A stretch of DNA of 5,155 nucleotides. Origin: Desulfovibrio sp. (lineage in GTDB: Bacteria; Desulfobacterota; Desulfovibrionia; Desulfovibrionales; Desulfovibrionaceae). Position 1 is the first letter of the stretch, and each line of letters begins with the position of its first letter. Below the pieces are notes generated by a model. The model was not told the DNA's origin, did not search any database, and saw only the letters and a program-made list of their open reading frames with translations. Where the stretch lies: contig JAIWOE010000238.1 in assembly GCA_020217165.1 (NCBI GenBank), forward strand, positions 1 to 5,155. Reading direction: 5' to 3'. The translations under genes and the position numbers were made by a program. This document shows, in pieces, positions 1 through 3,466 of this stretch.

Positions 1-418
1 CGCCCATGCCCGGCAGCTCCCTGGTCGCCTTGGGCTGCTTGCCCAGGAGCATCTGGGTGGCCACGTAATAGAGGAACATCACAAAAAAGATTTTTAGTGT
101 TCTAGTGGGCAAGGCGGAGGCAATGAATGATCCCCCAAATGTGCCCAGGAGTACGCCCGCGGCAATGCTCTTGACGATGTTCCAATCCACGGCGCCGCGC
201 TGGTGGTGCGCCCGCACACTGGAGACAGAGGTAAAACAAATGCTGGCCATGGACGTGGCCAGGGCCAGCTGCATCATGATGTCGTTGGAAATGCCCTGCT
301 TGGTGAAGCAGAAGATGAGCATGGGGACAATGACCAGCCCGCCGCCGATGCCGAACAGCCCTGCCAGCAGCCCTGCCAGGGCACCGACGACCACATACAT
401 AACAATCAATTCAAACAC
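1..418 (-). CDS. TauE/SafE-family membrane exporter, N-terminal 139 residues (C-terminus beyond the left edge)
   Basis: Reading leftwards from 418, the frame stays open to the window edge. It gives a very hydrophobic protein that starts FELIVMYVVVG and continues with a glycine-rich first helix (LLAGLFGIGGG at residues 17-27, then VIVP at 29-32). This is the hallmark N-terminus of the TauE/SafE (DUF81) family of sulfite, organosulfonate or other anion exporters of the inner membrane. Further family features are the second helix at about 48-67 followed by RAHHQRGAVDW (69-79), a third helix at about 81-103, and the start of a fourth at about 108-125. Members usually have about 250-300 residues with 7-8 helices, so roughly half is present. 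The start is GTG at 418-416, chosen because AAGGAG lies 7 nt upstream. The gene is divergent from dksA. The transported substrate cannot be read from the sequence; sulfite or a sulfonate is only a family-level guess, although it would suit a sulfate reducer. Confidence 0.9.
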   Translation of the reverse strand, partial: MFELIVMYVVVGALAGLLAGLFGIGGGLVIVPMLIFCFTKQGISNDIMMQLALATSMASICFTSVSSVRAHHQRGAVDWNIVKSIAAGVLLGTFGGSFIASALPTRTLKIFFVMFLYYVATQMLLGKQPKATRELPGMG

Positions 419-425
419 GGGAATT

Positions 426-431
426 CTCCTT
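426..431 (-). promoter_or_regulatory. Shine-Dalgarno of the TauE/SafE gene
   Basis: On the minus strand AAGGAG sits 7 nt before the GTG at 418. It is a near-perfect ribosome binding site at ideal spacing. It decides the start, because the first in-frame ATG is residue 7 and would cut into the first membrane helix. Confidence 0.8.
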
Positions 432-448
432 ACGAAGTTTGGCCCACG

Positions 449-494
449 CCCTGCGGCTACTCTTTGCCGGTGCACCCGTCAAGGGGCCGCAGGG
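449..494. repeat. 9-bp perfect inverted repeat in the divergent intergenic region
   Basis: CCCTGCGGC at 449-457 is matched by its exact reverse complement GCCGCAGGG at 486-494, with a 28-nt spacer. The spacer contains the palindrome GGTGCACC at 469-476. The element lies between the start of the TauE/SafE gene (418) and the dksA promoter candidate (513). In a leftward transcript it would form a GC-rich 5'-leader hairpin about 18 nt upstream of the Shine-Dalgarno. On DNA it could be an operator. Its function is unknown. Confidence 0.5.
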
Positions 495-512
495 GCAGCC
501 TCGGGTGATCCC

Positions 513-542
513 TTTACATTTATGGTCGATATGGGATATGAA
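513..542 (+). promoter_or_regulatory. Candidate sigma70-type promoter for dksA
   Basis: TTTACA at 513-518 matches the -35 consensus at 5 of 6 positions. It is followed 18 nt later by TATGAA at 537-542 (4 of 6), or 16 nt later by GATATG at 535-540. The surrounding stretch is AT-rich in an otherwise GC-rich region. Transcription would start near 549 and leave a leader of about 30 nt before the dksA ATG at 579. The -35 is good and the -10 is mediocre. Confidence 0.4.
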
Positions 543-567
543 CTCCGATTCTTTCCAGGCTGCAATT

Positions 568-571
568 GGAG
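568..571 (+). promoter_or_regulatory. Shine-Dalgarno fixing the dksA start
   Basis: GGAG lies 7 nt before ATG 579. It supports this start over the in-frame upstream ATGs near 523 and 532, which would add residues unrelated to DksA. Confidence 0.65.
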
Positions 572-578
572 TGTGTAC

Positions 579-938
579 ATGGACCCGAAAGACATTGAAT
601 ATTTCCGGAACCTTCTCCAGAACATGCTTGAGGAGGCCCAGTCCAAGGGCGAGGCCACGCTGGAAGACATGAACGAGGTGGAGGTCTTTGCCGACCCGGC
701 AGATCGCGCCACGGTGGAGTCCGATCGAACCTTCACCCTGCGCCTGCGTGAGCGGGAACGCTACCTCATCAAAAAAATTCAGGAAGCCCTGCAGCGTATC
801 GAAGAAGGCGAATATGGCGTTTGCGAGGATTGCGGTGAGGATATCGGCGTGCCTAGGCTCAAGGCCCGTCCCGTGACCACACTGTGCATCCACTGCAAAA
901 GCAAGCAGGAGACCGAAGAACGGCTGCGCGGCGAGTAA
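579..938 (+). CDS. dksA: RNA polymerase-binding transcription factor DksA (short form, 119 aa)
   Basis: This is a DksA/TraR-family protein that enters the RNA polymerase secondary channel and, with ppGpp, adjusts promoter output such as rRNA transcription. It has a helical coiled coil at about residues 3-75. The tip carries DPADRA (39-44), matching the E. coli tip residues Asp71, Asp74 and Ala76. Next comes LRERERYLIKKIQEALQRIEEGEYG, typical of the family. The zinc finger is complete: Cys82, Cys85, Cys103 and Cys106 in C-X2-C-X17-C-X2-C, with the family stretch IGVPRLKARP between the pairs. The protein has 119 residues against 151 in E. coli and lacks the E. coli N-terminal extension. The start is ATG 579, preceded by GGAG (568-571) with 7 nt spacing. 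The frame stays open upstream, but that part is antisense to the TauE/SafE gene and is not credible coding. An NFACT gene follows 51 bp downstream on the same strand, probably in one operon. Confidence 0.95.
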   Translation: MDPKDIEYFRNLLQNMLEEAQSKGEATLEDMNEVEVFADPADRATVESDRTFTLRLRERERYLIKKIQEALQRIEEGEYGVCEDCGEDIGVPRLKARPVTTLCIHCKSKQETEERLRGE

Positions 939-946
939 AGTCACAC

Positions 947-968
947 TGCCGGGCAATTGCCGGGCGAT
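947..968 (+). repeat. Tandem 11-bp imperfect repeat in the dksA to NFACT spacer
   Basis: Two adjacent 11-bp units, TGCCGGGCAAT (947-957) and TGCCGGGCGAT (958-968), differ at one base. The junction also makes the 10-bp palindrome GGCAATTGCC (952-961). The repeat fills much of the 51-bp gap between dksA and the next gene, just upstream of that gene's Shine-Dalgarno. Confidence 0.45.
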
Positions 969-978
969 GACCGGCCTC

Positions 979-983
979 GGGAG
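979..983 (+). promoter_or_regulatory. Shine-Dalgarno fixing the NFACT start
   Basis: GGGAG lies 6 nt before ATG 990. The frame is open from a TTG at 957, but the 11 extra residues that would add do not resemble the family N-terminus. Translation from ATG 990 gives the expected MEASFFRCLVAEL opening. Confidence 0.7.
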
Positions 984-989
984 TGTTCA

Positions 990-2579
990 ATGGAAGCCAG
1001 CTTCTTCCGCTGCCTGGTCGCAGAGCTGCCTGCCTTGTGCCAGGGGGCGCTCATTCGAAAAGTGTACGGCCCCGCAGCAGAGGTCTTCGTCCTGGTCCTG
1101 GATCGCGGGGGCTTGGCATCCTCCCTGGTGCTGAGTTTGGGCCGGCGCAATCCCTGTCTGTTCCCGTCTTCCGTCACCCCGCCCAATCCTCCGTCGCCTT
1201 CAGCCACGGTCATGTGGCTGCGTCGGCACCTGCAAGCCCGGCGCTGTATGGAATTCGTGGCAGACTGGCCCAACCGGCGCCTGGCCATCCGCCTGGGCCC
1301 GGACCCTGGCGCGGGCTGGTGCATCATTGATCTGCGGCACGGCCTGTTCCTGGCCCTGGATCTGGATGATCCGCCCCAGCGCTGGATCATACCCCCGCAA
1401 TCCGGCTTCCTCCAGCCATCCCCCGCCCCGGACCAGGACCCCCAAGCACCCCTGGCCTGGGGAGCCTCGCCGGACTGGCCCCCGTTGGAAGCTGTACTGC
1501 GGCAGGAAGACATCTGGCGCACGCATCCGCACATTTCTCCACCGCTGCGAAGAATGCTCCTGGCCCTGCCCCAGGATGTGGCCCAGCCGGTGTATGCCAC
1601 GGTGCAGGCTGGCGGCTGCGGGGCCTTTTATATCTATGAGACCACCGGGCCGCTGGTGTGGGCGGACCCGACCCTGCCTGGGCCGCCCCAGGTGTTTGCC
1701 AGCGCTGCGGAGGCCGCCGCAGAGGCTGGCCGGGTGCAGGTATTGCCGGCGGTGGTGGCGGTTCAGCACAAATCTGAAACCGATGCCGCCAGCGCGCGCC
1801 GCAAGCGTCTGTCCCGCAACCTCAAGGCCTTGGAGCAGGAGGAAAGCCGCCTGCTGGGGCTGCTGGCCCAGCGGGATGACGCCTTGCTGCTCCAGGCCAA
1901 TCTGTTCCGGCTGAATTCCCAGGACAAGGTGAAGCGTGTGAAGGTGCTGGATGCCCATGGGGTGGAGCACCTCCTGGAGCTGGACCCGCGGCTGACCATT
2001 GCCGAAAACATGGCCCGCCGTTTCCGCCAGGCGGCCAAGGCCGAGCGCGGATTGCCCATTGCCAAGATGCGCCGGGAGACCATTGAGGCAGAGCGGGCCA
2101 GCATTGCGGAGACTGGCCATCTGTCCGTCACTCCGAGCGTTTCTGCCGGCAACCCGTCACGGCCGCAATGCGCCTCTGCGCGGGGTGGGGCAGAAGGGTT
2201 TCGGATTTTTCGATCTTCGGACGGCTTCCGCATCCTCCAGGGCAAGAATTCCATGGCTAATCATAAACTGGTAACACGGGAGGCCAACCCGTTCGATTAT
2301 TGGCTACATGCTGCCGATGGCCCCGGCAGCCATGTGCTTATCAAGCGCGACCACGCCGGCCAGGACGTGCCCCGGCGCACCATCGAAGAGGCGGCGGTGC
2401 TGGCCGCCTTGCGGAGCTGGCAGGCCCAGGAAGGCAAGGTCCGCGTGCTGCTAGCCCTGGCCAAGGACGTCCACCCCATCAAGGGGGCGCCTCCTGGGCA
2501 AGTGCGCGTGGAAAAACTGGTGGAGACCGTACAGACGCTCATGCGTCCCGATCTTGAAATGCAGCTCACCACGTCATAA
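990..2579 (+). CDS. NFACT-family ribosome quality control protein (RqcH/Rqc2/FbpA-like), 529 aa
   Basis: The best-studied bacterial member, RqcH, binds stalled 50S subunits carrying peptidyl-tRNA and recruits tRNA-Ala to add alanine tails; older annotations call the family fibronectin-binding protein A. The NFACT-N part (about 1-210) opens MEASFFRCLVAELPALCQGALIRKVYGP, the usual N-terminal pattern. It is followed by a charged coiled-coil middle (about 262-372) with LDPRLTIAENMARRFRQAAKAERG, then a loose linker (about 375-402). The C-terminal NFACT-R (DUF814) domain (403-505) carries SSDGFRILQGKNSMANHKL (409-427), WLHAADGPGSHVLIK (438-452) and IKGAPPGQV (497-505). At 529 aa it is somewhat shorter than the usual 550-590, and the helix-hairpin-helix part of NFACT-N is hard to recognise. 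Residues 95-96 are Asn-Arg where RqcH has Asp-Arg. It is probably co-transcribed with dksA. Family assignment is firm, but orthology to RqcH is not proven. Confidence 0.9.
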   Translation: MEASFFRCLVAELPALCQGALIRKVYGPAAEVFVLVLDRGGLASSLVLSLGRRNPCLFPSSVTPPNPPSPSATVMWLRRHLQARRCMEFVADWPNRRLAIRLGPDPGAGWCIIDLRHGLFLALDLDDPPQRWIIPPQSGFLQPSPAPDQDPQAPLAWGASPDWPPLEAVLRQEDIWRTHPHISPPLRRMLLALPQDVAQPVYATVQAGGCGAFYIYETTGPLVWADPTLPGPPQVFASAAEAAAEAGRVQVLPAVVAVQHKSETDAASARRKRLSRNLKALEQEESRLLGLLAQRDDALLLQANLFRLNSQDKVKRVKVLDAHGVEHLLELDPRLTIAENMARRFRQAAKAERGLPIAKMRRETIEAERASIAETGHLSVTPSVSAGNPSRPQCASARGGAEGFRIFRSSDGFRILQGKNSMANHKLVTREANPFDYWLHAADGPGSHVLIKRDHAGQDVPRRTIEEAAVLAALRSWQAQEGKVRVLLALAKDVHPIKGAPPGQVRVEKLVETVQTLMRPDLEMQLTTS

Positions 2580-2685
2580 GGCTTTTTTTGCCAAAGGCCG
2601 ATGCAACCGGCTGCCTGCGCAGATGGTTGTGCACCGCCCCTCCCTGATTCCGAGCAGACTGGCTGCCCGGCACTTCGATTCGCCC

Positions 2686-2714
2686 TTGCGAGCCACAACG
2701 ATCAGGGTCATAAT
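2686..2714 (+). promoter_or_regulatory. Orphan sigma70-like promoter sequence
   Basis: TTGCGA (2686-2691, 4 of 6 to consensus) is separated by exactly 17 nt from CATAAT (2709-2714, 5 of 6). Transcription would start near 2721. It points rightwards into a region with no plus-strand gene, so it would make a short noncoding RNA or a transcript antisense to the genes beyond. It could also be a chance match. Confidence 0.35.
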
Positions 2715-2751
2715 CCTTACTTGCTGAGGCGACGCCTGCGCATGATACCTC

Positions 2752-2771
2752 TTCAACGGCAATACGTTGAA
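2752..2771. repeat. Palindromic element TTCAACG-N6-CGTTGAA
   Basis: A perfect 7-bp inverted repeat (2752-2758 and 2765-2771) surrounds a 6-nt spacer, for 20 bp in all. The dyad size and spacing suit a dimeric DNA-binding protein, and as RNA it would form a small hairpin. No T run follows on either strand, so it is not a terminator. Confidence 0.4.
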
Positions 2772-2830
2772 AAGACCATCATAGTGGCCGCCGTGGATAG
2801 CGCTTCCCCTCCGATTCCCGCCATAACATG

Positions 2831-2872
2831 AAAAACGGGGATCGCTTCCTTATGATCAGGAAACGATCCCCG
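2831..2872 (-). terminator. Intrinsic terminator of the antiporter/sensor operon
   Basis: The arms CGGGGATCGCTTCCT (2836-2850) and AGGAAACGATCCCCG (2858-2872) pair at 14 of 15 positions, with a 7-nt loop and one C/A mismatch. On the minus strand the stem is directly followed by TTTTT (complement of A2831-2835), the classic rho-independent arrangement. It lies 89 nt past the stop of the cyclic-nucleotide-binding gene. On the plus strand the stem is followed by TGTTGT, so rightward termination of the dksA/NFACT transcript here is possible but weaker. Confidence 0.85.
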
Positions 2873-2914
2873 TGTTGTAGACGTATGCGCCAAGTTGGCC
2901 CTGGAACATCACGT

Positions 2915-2939
2915 GCCGGATGCCGGCTACGCATCAGGC
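2915..2939. repeat. REP-like imperfect palindrome
   Basis: GCCGGATGC (2915-2923) and GCATCAGGC (2931-2939) form a 9-bp stem with one mismatch (G2918/A2936) and a 7-nt loop. The GCC(G/T)GATGC arm is strikingly like the stem of enterobacterial REP elements, and the location, 3' of a gene, is typical of them. Only one unit is visible. An alternative 6-bp stem, GGCGCG (2937-2942) with CGCGCC (2951-2956), overlaps its right arm and lies just past the stop codon at 2962. Confidence 0.4.
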
Positions 2940-2961
2940 GCGGGGGGAGTCGCGCCGGGGG

Positions 2962-3456
2962 CTACTCCTCCCGGACGATGGCCCCGCGCAAGTCCGGATG
3001 CAGAGAGATGAGTTGCAGCAGCTGGTCCGTCCTGGCAAACAGGCGATCCACCAGATTGCCACACATGGCCTTGTACAGGGTATAGCCAAATTCATGGTCA
3101 TCTTCCATGAGCTGCCGCAGGGAAGCGGCCTCAATGGCAATACACTCGGTCTCACCCTGGCTCACGGCATCGCTGCGGTACGTGCTGTCGGGCAACAGCG
3201 CTGGCCAGCCGAAGCAGGATCCGGGGGTAATGACCGAGACGGTGGCGGTGATGTCCCGCGCAATAGCCTGCTCGGAAAGGACTTCGCCCCGGTGGCAGAT
3301 GAAGAAGTGGTGGGCCGGCTCCCCCAGGGCGTAGATGCGCTCCCCATCCCCATGGCGGCGCATTTCGGAGATGGGGACCAGGCGGGACAGCATTTCAACC
3401 CCGACATCGCGGAGCATGGGAATCTTGAGGAGTTCAACGGTAATGGGGGCTGGCAT
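2962..3456 (-). CDS. Stand-alone cyclic-nucleotide-binding domain protein, 164 aa
   Basis: The protein is a single CRP-like cyclic-nucleotide-binding (CAP_ED) domain. Short N-terminal helices (about 5-25) lead to the beta-roll: ISEMRRHGDGERIYALGEPAHHFFICHRGEV (29-59) is the family pattern with conserved glycines and FFICHRG. The phosphate-binding-cassette equivalent is CFGWPALLPDSTYRSDAV (81-98), and helices finish the protein (about 108-150). It has no C-terminal helix-turn-helix, so it should act through protein contacts and not as a DNA-binding regulator. In the cassette the Glu that follows FG in CRP-type cAMP sites (FGE) is Trp84, while Arg94 is kept, so the ligand may not be cAMP. The start is ATG 3456, with AGGAG at 3466-3462 and 5 nt spacing; the longer frame from 3498 runs into the preceding gene. 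That preceding antiporter-subunit gene ends 8 bp upstream, so the two are in one operon and probably translationally coupled. Confidence 0.88.
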   Translation of the reverse strand: MPAPITVELLKIPMLRDVGVEMLSRLVPISEMRRHGDGERIYALGEPAHHFFICHRGEVLSEQAIARDITATVSVITPGSCFGWPALLPDSTYRSDAVSQGETECIAIEAASLRQLMEDDHEFGYTLYKAMCGNLVDRLFARTDQLLQLISLHPDLRGAIVREE

Positions 3457-3461
3457 GCTCT

Positions 3462-3466
3462 CTCCT
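3462..3466 (-). promoter_or_regulatory. Shine-Dalgarno overlapping the upstream stop codon
   Basis: On the minus strand AGGAG at 3466-3462 begins inside the TAG stop (3467-3465) of the antiporter gene and is 5 nt from ATG 3456. This arrangement favours coupled translation of the two proteins. Confidence 0.7.

Larger units (their letters stand above)
2580..2961. other. 382-bp region between convergent genes
   Basis: This gap separates the ends of the NFACT gene (plus strand) and the cyclic-nucleotide-binding gene (minus strand). I see no convincing protein gene in it. It begins with a T7 run (2583-2589) that has no stable stem before it, so it is not a clear terminator. A nested weak hairpin follows, with CAACC (2604-2608) pairing GGTTG (2625-2629) around CTGC/GCAG. 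Further right are a promoter-like sequence, a TTCAACG palindrome, a strong minus-strand terminator and a REP-like hairpin, each listed separately. A 29-codon frame starting at ATG 2742 has only a distant GAGG upstream and no recognisable similarity. Confidence 0.6.

Noticed and set aside
454..482. TTGACG on the minus strand (482-477) as a -35 for the exporter gene
   Set aside because: The hexamer 17 nt further (TAGCCG) is a very poor -10, so I do not call a promoter.
105..578. Upstream extension of the dksA frame that would give a 277-aa protein
   Set aside because: The extra residues are antisense to the TauE/SafE gene, have no family features, and a good Shine-Dalgarno marks ATG 579.
411..956. 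181-codon minus-strand frame covering dksA
   Set aside because: It is the antisense shadow of dksA, whose protein is unmistakable. It has no recognisable domain.
1200..2120. 306-codon minus-strand frame inside the NFACT gene
   Set aside because: Long antisense frames are expected in GC-rich coding DNA. The sense frame carries clear NFACT motifs.
2575..2600. T7 run after the NFACT stop as an intrinsic terminator
   Set aside because: No stable GC-rich stem directly precedes the T run; only a 3-bp GGC/GCC pairing across the run itself is possible.
2660..2720. tRNA-like TTCGATTCG stretch
   Set aside because: Neither strand gives a cloverleaf with an acceptor stem or anticodon arm.
2574..2762. 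62-codon minus-strand frame in the convergent gap
   Set aside because: It lies downstream of the strong minus-strand terminator, has no good ribosome binding site and matches no family I know.
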